DNA of 64,000 bases from Channa striata (Eukaryota; Chordata; Actinopteri; Anabantiformes; Channidae): the NCBI GenBank assembly GCA_033026295.1, contig CM065184.1, forward strand, positions 14,821,501-14,885,500. Reading direction: 5' to 3'. Position numbers and translations under genes: made by a program. The notes beneath the pieces are model-generated. The model did no database searches and was not told the origin of the DNA. It worked only from the letters and a program-made list of their open reading frames with translations. Of the stretch, positions 37,359 to 51,585 are shown piece after piece (position 1 is the stretch's first letter; every line of letters starts with the position of its first letter).

Positions 37359-40120
37359 TTTTTTTGCTGTGGTTCGAGTTCATATTCATAAATTCTAGTA
37401 TTATGAAACTATGCAAACATGCTCAAAAAGTTTTGATGTTACAATCCATAAAATAACTATACATGTACATGCATACAAACACACTGAGCGCATACAATGC
37501 AGGAAGTAGTAAAGAAACAAAAGAAAATTCTTGCATTTATAATATTAAGAGTTATATGTAGAAATAAATATTGAAATTTATACAAAACCCATTTTAATAC
37601 ATACATTAACATAGTGTGTTATTGCAGTTTTGTGTTTATTTCAATAAAACATCATTAGCAGTTACAGTTTATTGTTCCTCTCAAAGTTCACAGCTATGTG
37701 ACCTCAAATGATCCTGTATGAATTTCTGTCTCTTGTCCTTCATTTTTACTATAAACTCTGAACCATCTGCACCTTTTACTTTCTCTACAAATCACACATT
37801 GATGGAGTCTCTCTGTTCTTTCTCCCCTAATTATTAACCATTAAAGTCCTTATCAGCAGCTTTCAGGCCACTTATCTAACTGTAGTTTTCTCAGCTTGAT
37901 TTCAGCTTTTGCCACATCAATGAAACTAAACACAGACTTCACCTGTTGTCTTGACATTCAGGATCACTACTCTTAGATCAGTTGGATAATACGTGGGATC
38001 ATTGTGTTTCCAGTTATAATAATAGACCATCAATATGTTCTGATGTTAAAATATGGAATACCACAGGGCTCTGTTCCAATCTCCTGGGGTTATAGTTTTT
38101 TCCTCCTTTCTTCATTTTCTCCAGGATAAAAAAAAAAACTACAACCACTTTTAAACTTGTGACAGGGCCTTATATTTATGTGTTTTGGTTAATAGATTAC
38201 ATATCTTTATTTATTCAGTAGTTCCCACATGAGCACAAGTGTTTACAGTCAGGATGTTTACAGCTTCAGCACGAAGGGTACATTTGTTTTAAGTACCCTG
38301 CAGTACGAGTGGGTGGCGGGTTGAAAGTCCCGCTGTGTCAACAGGGTAACAAGATGCTGACATGAGGACGCAGTGTTGTAGTGAAAAACAAAATATGGGA
38401 GGGAGTCCAGGCCCGGTTATTGATGCTCAAAACAAACCTTTGTAATGGCAGCGTAAATATTTTGGTGATTGCCCACCTCTATTCCTGCCATACTTGGCTG
38501 CACGCTGACTTGATTTCTATTCAAAACAGTGTAACAGATGATACAAGCGAGCGGAAACGTGACCCCCTGACCTTGGAAAAAGATTTTTCCTGTCTTTGTT
38601 CCAAACAGTCTGCCACTATTTTGTATCAAATGAAACCACAGTCAGAATTTCATACTGAAAAGAAAAAAAGAGATTCATGCTAAATGCAAGAAAAATAGAT
38701 TTTCTGTGACATTCAGCATCAAAAAAACATGGAGTATTGAATTTTTTTTAAGAAACCACCAAGGTTTTTTGTAAAACACATCCCTGGTGTTTATCCATTT
38801 CGCTGCTTTCCAAGCTATTAAAGTTGAGAATAAACCATAAACAAAAAAGTGGCATGAGACAGAACTCAAACCAAATTTACTAGAGTTCTCACTCTTTACT
38901 ACTTCAGAGTGAGAGACAGTGAGTCAGTCCGTTTCCATAAAGGGAAACAAACGCTCCTCTGTTGGCTAAGACAGAAAGGCCATCCAACATCATACCCCAG
39001 GCTTAGTGTTACCCGGTGATTCTGTGTGAGGCTGCTGTTCGAGACTCGGCTCTCGGCTGCGTTGAGATGATAATGACAGAGATGGCCGAGGGCCTCTGTT
39101 CACTGATCACAGAACAGTGATTCCCTCTATGCTGCAGCTTCAATCATCGCAGCTACACAGCTGCACTGTTTGCTGTGTCAGCACAAAGACATCTTTGCCA
39201 TGAATAAAATGGCGCGATAATCTGCATCAGCTGTGAAATCAGGATTGGAACTGTTTGCTGTTTACAATTACCTGTAAACTGTAAATTACAGTTGCAATAA
39301 AAAGAGAACGGAAAGCTAAAATCAAATCAAGGCATCTGGATCGTTCCTGGTCGTGTTTGCGTTCATGCTGAACGCCAGGATTAGTCTGCAGCAAACACAG
39401 TAAGAGATCATCAAAGCGTCAAACTGCAAAGTTTTTTATTAAAAAACTAAAAATATTCCCTCCATATAGATAAATCCGTCCATGGTTAAAAGCCAGCCAG
39501 TAGGACGGTGAAACAGACCCTTGGGCGCCAACAGGAGATGGGCCCCTTTTATTTTCTGTCCAAGTTTTGGCTCATTCAGATCTACTTTATATGTTGTGTA
39601 CCTCTTTAAATTACACCAAGGTCCACATTGTTGTATCGTTTAGCGCACACTACACTTCTAAAACCCTCTCGGTATAAAGGCCTGTTTATTTTCCCCAGCA
39701 GTTAAACAGACATGTTGAGTCATCTTTCCTCACAAATCCACTAAACCTCTGAGATTTTCATTTGTTTTGGTTTCAGCTGACAGTTTAATTGCTGCGTGCC
39801 AGAACAGCTGTTTAAAGGGACTTTTATAGTCACCCTGATTTGCAGGAAAATCCAAGTAGAAACAGCAGTTTTCAGTCTTAAAACAGTAACATTATTAACA
39901 TACCAAGCACCAGAGGAATAAAGGAATTTGAGAGCTTTCAGGTTGCATTTAAAGCCGCGTGCTCCCCTCCCGGCTCGTTTTTCTAACAGCCAGAGCCACG
40001 GCGCAGCTTTTATCAGCGGTTTGTGACCAACAGGAAGGTCTCTCTCAAGACTGGTTAATTAACAACCGCCGTAAATTAGACTGTGTGATCCTGTGGGCTC
40101 CGTGGCCTTGCTGTTGTAGT

Positions 40121-40134
40121 CCAACAGGTGGCAC
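40121..40134 (+). promoter_or_regulatory. CTCF-like core motif
   Basis: CCAACAGGTGGCAC matches CCASYAGRKGGCRS at 13 of 14 positions, in a short GC-rich patch between tmem26 and arid5b. It is a motif match only. Confidence 0.3.
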
Positions 40135-42075
40135 TCAACACCGCGGCTTCCGGAGGAACGGAGCAGAGCAACTCCAGAGTCCCACCTTTAATAGTCAACC
40201 TGACATTTCAGCCAAAGCACAATGTTAAAACGAGGGGAGACAGACAGTGAAGACATGTTATCAACACTAGCCACCGCTGCCGTGCGCGTCCACTTATTTT
40301 TAGGGGATAAAAAATGGTTTATTTGGACATCACAGGCAGTTGCAGTACCGCAGTTCAGTGGATATAGCTCATATTTTCCATAAGCGCTCCTTTTAAGGAG
40401 AAACCTCCTTTGTTTGTTCATTTAATTTCATGGCCTGCTTCGAAGCCATGTCAGAAAAACAACACGAGTGGATTGTCTCGTAAATTACAAAGTTGTTTAA
40501 TTAGGGCAGGTCATGGGTGAAGCAGGTGGCTAAATGGTCGCACAGCCCCGGCCTTGATCCTCTCCCCTCGTTTCAAAATGAGTGTTTCAGCTCAGGGCCC
40601 TGCAGAGTCACATATGTCAGGCATTTGCATGGGAGAAATTGGACTTAAATGGGTAAACATGACTCATTCTGTCTCAGGCTCGACAGCTGCAACAGGCCAA
40701 GCAGTTATTGGACAAATATGATTTGCCTCAGAACAGAGTGACTCTTCAAAGCTTTTTTCCAATGTGGAATCTTTGACGTAAGCTGCAAAATAAAGAGATA
40801 TTCAAAGGGATTTAGGGTGAAGCATCTCGAGTTGCATTTAAAGCATATCATAAGTACTCATTTTCTTTTTTGTGACCTTAACCTGACAACAGTTATGAGT
40901 TCTGCATTAGAAATCAAAACAAAAGACTATTACGAGGCGCAGTGCTGGGGCTCCGGTTTGCTTCTTGGCTCGTATTCCCTGTACAGTAAACAGCCCACAG
41001 ATGTTTTACATTGATATTAACAACCTTAATTTGTCCTGAGCAGAAAAAGGCCAAGCATAGCATGGGGATTAAGTTCTCAGCCATGTATCACACACAGCAC
41101 AGACAGCAATCTCATTTAGCTTGACTGAAGTTTACAGTGAGTGGGTTTTGCATAGGTCATTAGTTGTCTCAAAATACCCCCCTGTCACCATAGCAACTTC
41201 AAGTGACTGCTAAATTGCCTTATAAAATGAGATAAATTATTAATGCCGGGAGATTTTTTTTCTTGAATGTGTGTGCACAGGCGCCGAGCTCGGAACAAAA
41301 TACTGTATTTCCTTTCCTGCGCCGCTCTAATGGATCAATTCAGCAGTTGTCAGTCATATTTCAAAACGTATCATTTGTCCGCGTTGTTGAACAGGCTCGT
41401 TGCTTTGTGCTGATTCACAGATGTATCGCGGGGATTACACAGATTACGACAGTATTGCACACATGACGAGTGAAGCTGCTATTCAAATAGAATATCTTAT
41501 GACAAATGTTGAAACTGCCTGTGTAAAATGGCTGCATTGTAATTGCCTATACACGCAGTTATTAGGCTTATATATAATGCAGCACTCTGTGCCCAGAAGG
41601 AAGGTTGACTCGCATCAGTGAATAATCTGATCATAGATGTCTGTTGACATTTATGCCTATTTTAAAACAATTCAGAGCTAGACGGGAAAGGCAGTGGTGA
41701 TGCATTACGCAGATGGTAAACGCTGAGGTCAGTGTCCTTAGCGACTTTATAGTCAATGATAGTTTGACCACTGGGCCTAATAACTTGACTGAATCATAAA
41801 TGCTGAGATCAGGTTTTGTATTAATGCATTCCTCAGACGCGGAGGTGACACTGTGACCTCTTTGCTTCACAACCACGGCATTTCTTTTTAGATTCGGCGG
41901 TGTTCGCTTCACTCCCTGCACTGAAAACATTCATAACTCACAGGCAGCTGTAACTCAATCTAACAAAATGCCTTTTCAATCACTCTCATCTTTTATAGTT
42001 ATACCCATCAGACATTTACATAAATACATTATTCATGGTTCTAATCCCGGCTTCAGATGGGAGATATAAAATGTG

Positions 42076-42080
<5 letters not shown>

Positions 42081-42106
<26 letters not shown>
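42081..42106. repeat. (GT)13 microsatellite
   Basis: Uninterrupted GT dinucleotides. A separate 18-bp perfect palindrome centred on GATATC lies at 42468-42485. Confidence 0.95.
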
Positions 42107-45100
42107 CCTGACGTGTATGCAGATGGCAGGGGAATGAAGCAGCCTATTTTGTTTGTGGTTTGCACATTTCTGATTCAGCTGAGGACTCTCCATCAATGAG
42201 GCAAATTTACATTTGCTGCAGCAATAATAACCTAAAACCCATAGTGATGTTAACACTTGTATACACTCAAATTCACGTTGCCCTGCCGCATGATTACATT
42301 TGTGTGGCGCTCAATAAAATGACTCACTTGACATTATTAAACAATTCAGCTGTAATAGTGGTCTGTGAATGTGAAATTGTGTTTTGCAGACAATTAGTTC
42401 ATTGTCATGGCAGCTTTTTACTGTGAGCCAGCCTGTGTTTTCCTCACTCTGCCTAACACACATATAAATATTTGATATCAAATATGATCAATGGCAATTT
42501 GTTAGGAATGAGGGACCTCAGTGTTCAATATTGTAATTAAATGCATAAAACATGATGAGGTATGGTAGCTCGGATGAAAAACTGCGATATTAGACGAGAA
42601 CAAAGACGCAGAAATGCGTGTTGTTTTTCTTGTATTCTGCTGTGAACAGTAATAATCATCACAGTTCACTGCATGTGGTGGCTCCTTTGATGTTCTGAAG
42701 ATATCACTGCATCGCAGATATTTATGAGCAAACTCAGTCAATATTCAGCCCACAGTGCACTCGCTGACACCTGCTAATATGCGCCGAAATCATCTCAAAT
42801 TGCCTCCCGATGAAGATATTGAACTTAACGCCCTGATTAAAAGTGATCCTTTCAATAAACTAATTGGATTTCTTGTCTATGTGCTGTCTTCTGTAGGTGG
42901 ACCCACATGTGATTGAATGGAGAGAAATGTAAAACCACGTTATGATGAGCCTGAGAGGCTAAAATTAGCCCAGCAACAGCACTCCCGTCTCCTCTTACCT
43001 TTCCTAAAGTCATGCTGCAGACAGGAGGCATTGTCATGTGATTACAGCAGCACAAAGACGCAGGTGTAAAGTTACTATTGAAACGTGTTCCCCGGGACAA
43101 ATTTACTTGATGGATTTTTAATGTCCCAGGGCTTTCCATTGATGATAGATGGATATCCAGCTGGTAATGCAATTGTGCATGTGGAATGAGTTGGAGATAG
43201 AGTGTGTTGCCCTAATTTCGCAGATGTTTTTCTTGCTTTAGTCATTTGTAGGTTTTCATAATGCAGAGAGAAGTGTGGCTCCTATGATCACGCTGAGAGC
43301 TTTTACTCAAAGTAAGATTTAGTTCCTCATCCACTGTCTGATATCGTGTTCATGTCCTTCTGTGCTACTACATTTTTAGAGGAAATAATTGTATTTGTAA
43401 CTCAACTACATGTGATAACATAATAACAAAATACTTTGCAAATGAAGGGCTTTAAATGTAGCCACTTTTATGCAAAGCAGGGAGTGTGGGCCTCAACCTC
43501 TTTTGCATATCAAATGTGACGAAATTATGACACATTGGAATCAGATATCAGATCTAAACATCTGAAATGTTTTAAATGTATTTCCACTTTACACACCACT
43601 ATTTAGTATTAAAACAACAGTGTAACTGTAATTTTATACTCGGAGGGAAGAGGTTTGTAAAATTGGAGGTAGAGCGCTGAGTATTTCTTCATACCCATTG
43701 TTGTTTTTTTTTAAAATCAACCAGATTGTGCTATCTCTGGGTTGAAGTGTGGAAAGTGGCTTCCTTCCAGGAAATGAGCCACTTACTCTTTGCATAAGAG
43801 AGTTTCACAAGTACATAAACATATTTTTGATTTAGTTTAGCTTCAGAAACCTTACTGAACAGAACTGAGAAAGCGACCCCTCCCCCCAAAAAACACATGT
43901 TCTGACACTGATTACATTTTTAACAAACTATGGAAACTGTTCTAAGTGTAAACCAATTAATTATAAATATGTATTGGAAGACATAAACTAATGTTTGTGT
44001 ACATTTTTAAAATGTGGGTTATTTAGTGTTAGTAGTTCAACAAAGACAGTTAAACCGGTGATAACATGACATTGACATGTTTCGCCTTTAACCACTTTGG
44101 TTTCATGTTCAGCAGACGAGGCGGTCATTTGGTGTCACATTTCTGGCCACAACTAACATGTTAGTTCAATATTTACTATTCATCTAGCTTCAAGTTTGGC
44201 CTCATCGTCTTCTGAGGGACATTTCTGGCTAAATGCTCCACTATATTCAACAGTTTGTAGATCATTTGCAAATTTCATGTGCTATTTGTTGCTGAGCTGA
44301 AACAAAAGCTTAAATTCACTTATATGCTTTATAGTCACCACTCAACTCACGGTGGTACAACATCTTGCAAAATCTGTCCAGTGTACACACACTGTAGTCA
44401 AAAAATTATCAGCAACTATGTTTTAAATTGTTTTTCCTAAAATAAATGTCTCAATAAATGTAGTTTGCTCTGATATACAGTGGAGAAAATCTACAATTTC
44501 ATTCTGCTGAGTGAAGCCAGTGAATTTGAAATTTATCAGCAGTTGTCTGTATGGATAAATAGTTAACTGTATTTCAACTAAAATTCCCATTTATCATAAG
44601 AGCATGTCAACATATGGTCAGAATTATGGTGACATGGGGTGGGGGTGGGGAGGACACTCTTTGCATGGCTTTTGTGTTGTTTTGCTGCGGTTTTGAGGTG
44701 ATTTTCCAACCACACTGGTGGTTCCCTGCTGAGGCTGCCTCATTATGTGCAATGTAGAACACCTGTGCTGAGAAGACAGGCTTTACCGTGTATCTGTCAC
44801 GTTAGTGCTAAAGGAAACAAAGAAGCAAACACATTTATTCAGCTTTTCCTTTTATTTGATGAAGCATTCACTGCCTGTTGCATAGAGTATGCGCCGCTAA
44901 CCCGTGCAGTAATAGCAGTAAGAAAAGTTTTGTGTCACACAATGTAACAAAGATATTCAAATAGCGGATGGTTTTATTTGACTTACTTGCCTAGCAAAAA
45001 GCCCCAATAAACAAACTTGTGAGAGGGGATTGCAAGAGTGAAAAAAAAAACGATTTGAGAGCCTAAAGTGGAAAAACATGTACGATTCACAGCCCACATG

Positions 45101-45559
45101 TGAGGCTGGACTTACGGAGGGTTACTTTTAGACTTACTAAAGGGGATTTGAGCTGCCATTTTTCAGCACAGAGACATTTAATTCTCAGAATGTGAGACAT
45201 GTTTCTAAAATAGGTGTCCAAATGTCCCATTTGGCTTACAGAATTTACATACAGACCAACGTAGAAACTCTTTGGCAGCATTTAATGTTTTCATGCATGT
45301 TTATGTTTCAAATTCACTCGAGTTGAATCCATGGGATGTCTATCTGTCTAATATGTCTAAATGATTTTCTTTAATATCCATCAAAGTCCTTTTGAGACAA
45401 TTAAATCACATGGGAGTGTAGGGGTTTGTGTTATTATGCAGCATGTGATCCCACTCTGCTTTAAGAAGCCTCTAATACTCTGACATAAAATCATTGCAAC
45501 TCCCAGATACATATCTCTCTTTAGACATATTCTGTCTCTTTTGAAGAGAACTGATTTAA

Positions 45560-45840
45560 AGTGAAACTTAATTCGCAGCAATTTTCACAAATACCTGCGT
45601 CATAATGCCGCGGCCGCGGCCGAGCTCTGTCTGTTGACAAGCAAACACTCGCAATTGTCAGATAAGAGCTCGAGTGGTGCCATTGATTAACCGGGGACTT
45701 CATTATAGTGGCTGCCATTAACAATGCAACCCCATTGATTCGGCCAGCGAAATGACTGCGAGAGAAATCAGCAAAGATAACACAAAGAGCTGCGGTTTAT
45801 ATTGGACTCGCTGCAGGAATCCCAACACTGCTGCAGCCGC
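45560..45840. promoter_or_regulatory. Enhancer-like block upstream of arid5b (candidate)
   Basis: This block is about 1.7-2 kb upstream of the arid5b ATG. It combines a 14-bp GC palindrome containing a NotI site (around 45608-45621) with closely spaced transcription-factor words: AGCAAACA (FOX-like), AGATAAG (GATA-like), CCATTGATT and AACAATG (SOX-like), then AAGATAA. The density is higher than in neighbouring sequence. That it is a conserved element is inference; no alignment was possible. Confidence 0.35.
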
Positions 45841-46037
45841 ATGTCAAACAATGAGCCCCCGGGTAATCCACCTTTTACTCTGGACCACTGCTCTAAACTG
45901 GTACTTAAAATATCTGAGTGTCACAGAACATTGCTTCAGCTATTTTAGTATTAATAGATTAGCTGCTTCTTTGAACTGGGGGGAGCAGGGAGACACGCAC
46001 TAAATCTATGGATATCTTTGTTTACAAATCTCCTCTC

Positions 46038-46070
<33 letters not shown>
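46038..46070. repeat. (TTA)11 microsatellite
   Basis: Uninterrupted TTA trinucleotides. The leucine run in the plus-strand frame here is a repeat artefact. Confidence 0.95.
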
Positions 46071-46179
46071 GCTTCCATATCAGTGATTCTACATCAACGG
46101 GCTCTGTTTGGCTTTAGAATAAATACCAGAGAGCCATTCATAAGAGCAGCTGAACCACAAGCAGAAAGCATGTCAGTGT

Positions 46180-47460
46180 GGAGGAACAGGAAAACACTTT
46201 ACTGGACGGGAATCAATGCGCCTGTACGCGCTACGCGTCATTACAGCGGGAAAAAAGGCGCATTGCGTAATAGTGCACTTGAAATAGCTGGTGTTTGAAG
46301 AAGTAGGGCCTATATGTCGCTGTTGCTCCGGGATCGGAGCGGTGGATGAATGCGGGGCAAAGGGGGTGGACGGCGGTGGAGAAACAGCACAGCGCTGTGG
46401 ACGGAAGCGGAAGCGTCGCGTCCCCCCCCCACACACAGAAATAATTCCAGGCAGCCGAGAAAATCCAGCTGACACATTGAGCCCAGCGGGAGCCCGACAG
46501 GACAATGAGTCAACAGATGTAAATAGACAACGTGAAGTTTGTGTAGTTTGGTATTAATATCCGAGCAGGTTATTAATACATTACGTGCGTACATTGATTT
46601 CCTGTGCCACTGTAATTCCCCGGCGTTAATAATAATAACAATAAATATTCATCAGCATTAATATATCACAGGCTTTGATCGTACGGACGTGTTAACCCGC
46701 GTCAAGTCCACACACACACACCCGCGGTCTCCACAAGGTCAGCGCCGCGTTTTACGTGCATTTACATTCGGGCGGGCAGCCTCGTGACGCCCGCCTTCCG
46801 AACTCGGCCAATTTTTTTTTTTTTTTTTTTTTTTTTTTGTCTTTTCATGTTTTCCTCAAAATATACAAAGGCCATAATTTTCGGTATTAGTGCGCGACGT
46901 GCGCGCCGGAGCCGTAGCGCACGGAAGGGAGCGATGGAAGGCGGCCACCTCGCGGGTCCCACATCGCCTTTTGAGGAATCGTTTGATGGCCCATATTAAC
47001 TTTCATGTAACATTGTTTCTTGAAGGCATCCACAGCGAGCGCCTCAGTGTCATTACTGTGAGAAATGTGCTTTCATACTGAACGTCTTTTACACAAGTCC
47101 TGGAAGACGCATAGTACCACAAAAGACCATAAAGCCCAAATATTAGCACCACTTAAGCGTTTGCTGGCGGATAAAAATGCAAAAAGAGCGTTTGCCACTA
47201 TGATATACGACCAGGACCTACTGATGATTGAATTGCATTTACTTAATTGTAGTTATATGCTCAAATTGTGTCCATGTGTGTGAGTGCAGCGATTATAAAC
47301 GCGCCACAAATTAATTATCACATATTGGCTTCGTCAAATTATCACCCATATTCGCATATTATTTCCTGCGGCATTTCCGCAGCCTAAACGTATTTTTTGC
47401 ACGACGATCCATGGGCAGATGCGCGGTGTTTTAAACTCTACATACGTATCTCCCTTGCAG
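46180..47460 (+). promoter_or_regulatory. arid5b: CpG-rich arid5b upstream/promoter region
   Basis: CpG frequency and GC content rise here compared with 36.9-45.5 kb and stay high through arid5b exon 2. A 27-base T run sits at 46812-46838. The transcription start is not visible. The T-run and GC-rich patches could flank a noncoding first exon. Confidence 0.5.
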
Positions 47461-47531
47461 GACCTTCGGCAATCCATTCAAGCCAGCAAGTTTGGAGAGC
47501 GTGTTGAGTTTAATCAATTCATAACGTCGAG

Positions 47532-50500
47532 ATGGAGCCGAACTCACTGAAGGTAACGTTTGTTATCAACCGTCGATTTATTTTATTTTCGCACCCAGAC
47601 GCATCGTCACTTGCTGTAAACTGCGCTCACGTGCCTTATTTACAAAACTTTGACACATGGCATTTAGTATCACCACATCCGTGTCATATGTTGAACATCT
47701 AAAAATAGTTACGATACTAATTGTGTGCACGAACGGTGAGATCCTAACGTGATATTTGCCAGCCGCGCGTCATTGCGCATTGATGTTTGAAATGTTTGTG
47801 TCCAAACAGCTACGATTTGTTTACCACATTAGTTGATAAGCCATTGATTAATTTTTTTACCCCCCCTCTTTGTGTTCTCTTCTTTACAGTGGGTGGGCTC
47901 GTCTTGCGGTTTACATGGACCATATATATTCTATAAAGCTTTTAAATTCAACTTGGACGGGAAGCCGAGGATTTTGTCTCTCGGAGACTTTTTCTTCGTC
48001 AGATGTAAAGCGGAGGATCCTATTTGCATAGCGGAGCTTCAGTTGCTCTGGGAAGAAAGAACGAGCAAGCAACTTTTATCCAGCTCCAAACTTTATTTTC
48101 TTCCCGAGGATACTCCCCAGGGACGGACAGTCGCTCACGGGGAGGTAGGAACATTGATCTGCCTGCTGAATCAATTTTTGTGCCCGATCGGTGTTGTTGT
48201 GTTGTTTTCTCGTTCCATTAAAGCGGCATCTCTGCTGCGCTTTAACACTTTGGATGCTCGCACGCATTCACGGTGACACTGATGAATCCGAGCCGTGAAG
48301 CGAGTGACCCACGGCGCTATTTGTGCTCCGCTTTCACCCGAGCCTGTTTGTCCATTGTGCGATCAACTGCTGAATGTGCACTTGTCCAGCTGCGCTCCGT
48401 GAGCCTGTCGCTGCGCTCTACGGGGTTAATTGCGTTATAAAGGGGGAAAATCCGCAAGAATCCTGCGCCGGGGCTCCGTCACTGCATTTCTTGGTAAACC
48501 GTGTCAAATACTGACATATGGGCGGAAATTGCGAAACGCTAATGAATGCATGGGATCAGGCTGGCTCAGATCGCTCGCTGCGATAGTTATGAGATGTTTT
48601 GTAACGCCGCCTGATGTTGAAAGAGGCTGAGCGAGTCATAAAGCGTGGCAGAGCAAAGCCAGCGCCGACACGTTTTAACTACTCTCTCCACGCTTTGCAT
48701 AATTTTCCATGTGAACATTTCCATCCTCGACAAATTGTGATATTGTCAGCTCGCATTTGAGGCCGCACTTAAAACGCCTCTGTGTTACATTAAGCCGCCG
48801 CTGGCACAGACGAGCAATAGTTATGATTGACTGTGGCCATATGTGGCGCTTGTGATCCGGTTACATCGTTGCACTGAATGGCATTACTCTGATTATTGAG
48901 AGGTTGCTTTTTTTCTCTCTCTCTCTCTTTCTCTCTCTCTCTCACCGGCTCTAAAACAAATGATGTTTTGTTTTTCTCCCCGAGATTCCTCAGCCAGCGA
49001 CAACAGCACTTTAATTACCAATCTCTGCTTCTGATCACTTGCGGCTGGATGGAAATTATTCTCCGCTGCCGTTACATTGTTTATAACGCAGCACAAAGCC
49101 GTGTTTGTACTTGACTCTTCCGCTGATGGTTTACTTACATTCTTTCCTCTTGAGTAATAGAGTGGCTATCACATTTCCCTTTCATGAGAAAGGTGGCTAT
49201 TTATGGGCCGCCGCTTAGACAAGCGATCATCTTTGTGGCACGACGCGTCGACGAGCGGAGCCCTCGCGTTGTTTTAGCCTTTAACGCGCCGCAATTATTC
49301 GGTAATTACTTTTAAGTGCGAGCGGCGACGCGGCGACGCGGAGGCCGCGCTTGCGCAACGGCACGCCGGCTCCGCCCCTTTCCCGAACGCTCATTTGCAT
49401 TGCAAAGTGCTTACATATCTGGGAAATATTATAGGAGCTCGCAGAAGGGTCCACGCTGCCCCCCGTGCAAAAATCACAGCTCGAAGAAATTGGGACATAA
49501 AGTGAAGCACAACATGATGCAAGAAGGAAAAACATCTGCTGCAGCTTGTGTAATTGATAACAGAGTGGAATCATAAGAGGAATAAAAGCAAAGTTTCCCC
49601 TGCATGAATTATGCAGCAACTGGCATCACAAGCACACAGAGACACATTCACTTGCTTTGAAGTTGCGCTCTGATTATTACAGAAGGCCAGACTGCGAAAT
49701 AATATCATTTGGTGATGATATGTTTAAGTGCGATGTAGGTGCCTGCAGGCTGACCTCAATTAAAGGCCTTGTCAAACCTGCCTGCTCTCAGCAAATCGGA
49801 GCTCTTACTTTATATTACAGAGTGGAAATTGCCCTGACAACTTCAAGTCAGTTTATGACCTTCACTGAGCCCGTTCACATTCTCGCTGACTTTGCCCCAT
49901 AACACTAATCGCCACTGCATGAGTCAGCTAGGAGCGCGTACACATGCAACAACCCATAATCCAGAAAACAAACAGGAAGGGTAAAGCAGCCACACACACA
50001 CACACAAAAAAAACCCTTGATGGTAAAAGTCATCTGCAGTCGACGTTTGTTTTTGAAAAGGTAAACATGAGAGAAGGGTTCATTTTTAGCAGCGTGTATA
50101 AATCTCACATTAGTCATTTTTCTTTTCCGGCTCTCTGTTGGTGTATAAAGGCAGATTAATAATGGCTGTGGAGCTACACTGTAAATTTGAAATTGACTGG
50201 CTGAAAATCAAGAGTTCAAATTAGCCCAGTGAGTCATGCAGATATGAACTTGATAAGGCACAGCTCTCAGGAAGTGTGCTATTTTCACAAGGTTTTACTG
50301 CTAAATGAGCACAGACACTATCAGGTAAAGCCACAACTTGATAGCACTGAGTCTCCTGACATTTATTCTTAGATCATGTTGGATTTACTCCTGCAGATTT
50401 TCACACCGCATAAAACACAATCGGTTTGTGACACTTGACATGTAAACACACGGGCTGTGTCGCTCCCTTTCTTCTGTGAGATCTCACCTCCCATCTTGTA

Positions 50501-51535
50501 GATAGCTATTATCTTAAGCCCGAAGCCTGTATATCCTCTAAATACCAAAAGGCATGACTTTCTGAAGCCTGCTTTTGAACCAGCTCTCTCTCGAATCGGA
50601 TTACTGATTCACTCGTGTTCGCGGCACCCAGGCATGATGTAATTTCCTAGTGAATTCTCAGGTATTTGTTTGCTCTCAGCTTCTCTTGGGCTGCGTTTGC
50701 CGTGTTTTGCTGTGCTGTGCAGTGACAAGAGGAACCAACCCGTGACCTACTGTGCTTGTTTTTCTTCTGACACAGGGTTGGAGGTCAATTCCTTTTAAAC
50801 GCAGCCAGCTTTAAGGCTGCTCAGCCCTGGCTGGAAATAAAAATAGTGATTCACTGAATCCACCCCGCTCTCGGCGCCTGTGTTTGCTGAATAGTTGATA
50901 AACACCGCCAGAGAAAATGTATTAATCTATTTATATTGAGTTAATAATTAAGTCCATATGCGGAGGAAGCTCTATTTTTCATTGTAGCCCAGCCTGACAA
51001 GCAGTGTTTACCCCCACCAGTTGAGCCCTGCTTGCTCTTTAAACAGGCTTTGTGTCGAGTTGCTCACCCATTATGACAGACCCTCGATTGGGGCCTCTGC
51101 TGTATTTGTCTGCCTGCAAACTGCCACTGACTAAACAGTCGCATGTGTTTTAAAACTCACTGAGTGACACATTATTTCTTCTCACTCCAAATGGCCTGCC
51201 TCTCCTCCTGGTACTGTAATACTTTCTGTTTTTGGACTCCCTATTTCAGGAGAGAGCTGTTGCAGATAACAGCTCACCGCACACAGCAACCACCTATTAT
51301 ATACTCTGCTTCAGGCGGTTAATTGCTTATGCTTATCTTATACTATGTATCCCACTTTACTGCAAATACAGCACGGCGCTCTTAATGGGAATTCACAACC
51401 GCAGAGAATATTTCTGGATCATGTTATATTAATGTGCTATTATCATCACCTCTGATTTCATCTGACCTCTCTTCTCCTCTATTCTGTCCCTGTAGTTGAC
51501 AAGGCTTTGGCACACACACATATACAGCGTACAGT

Positions 51536-51585
<50 letters not shown>

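Larger units (their letters stand above)
36868..47460. other. tmem26-arid5b intergenic region
   Basis: About 10.6 kb with no recognisable coding exon on either strand. I checked for a CABCOCO1-like gene, which as I recall lies between these two genes in human, and saw nothing. The left third is AT rich with a large palindrome (37319-37358). The stretch from about 40 to 46 kb reads more like constrained noncoding DNA than decayed repeat. The right end rises into the CpG-rich arid5b promoter. Confidence 0.6.
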
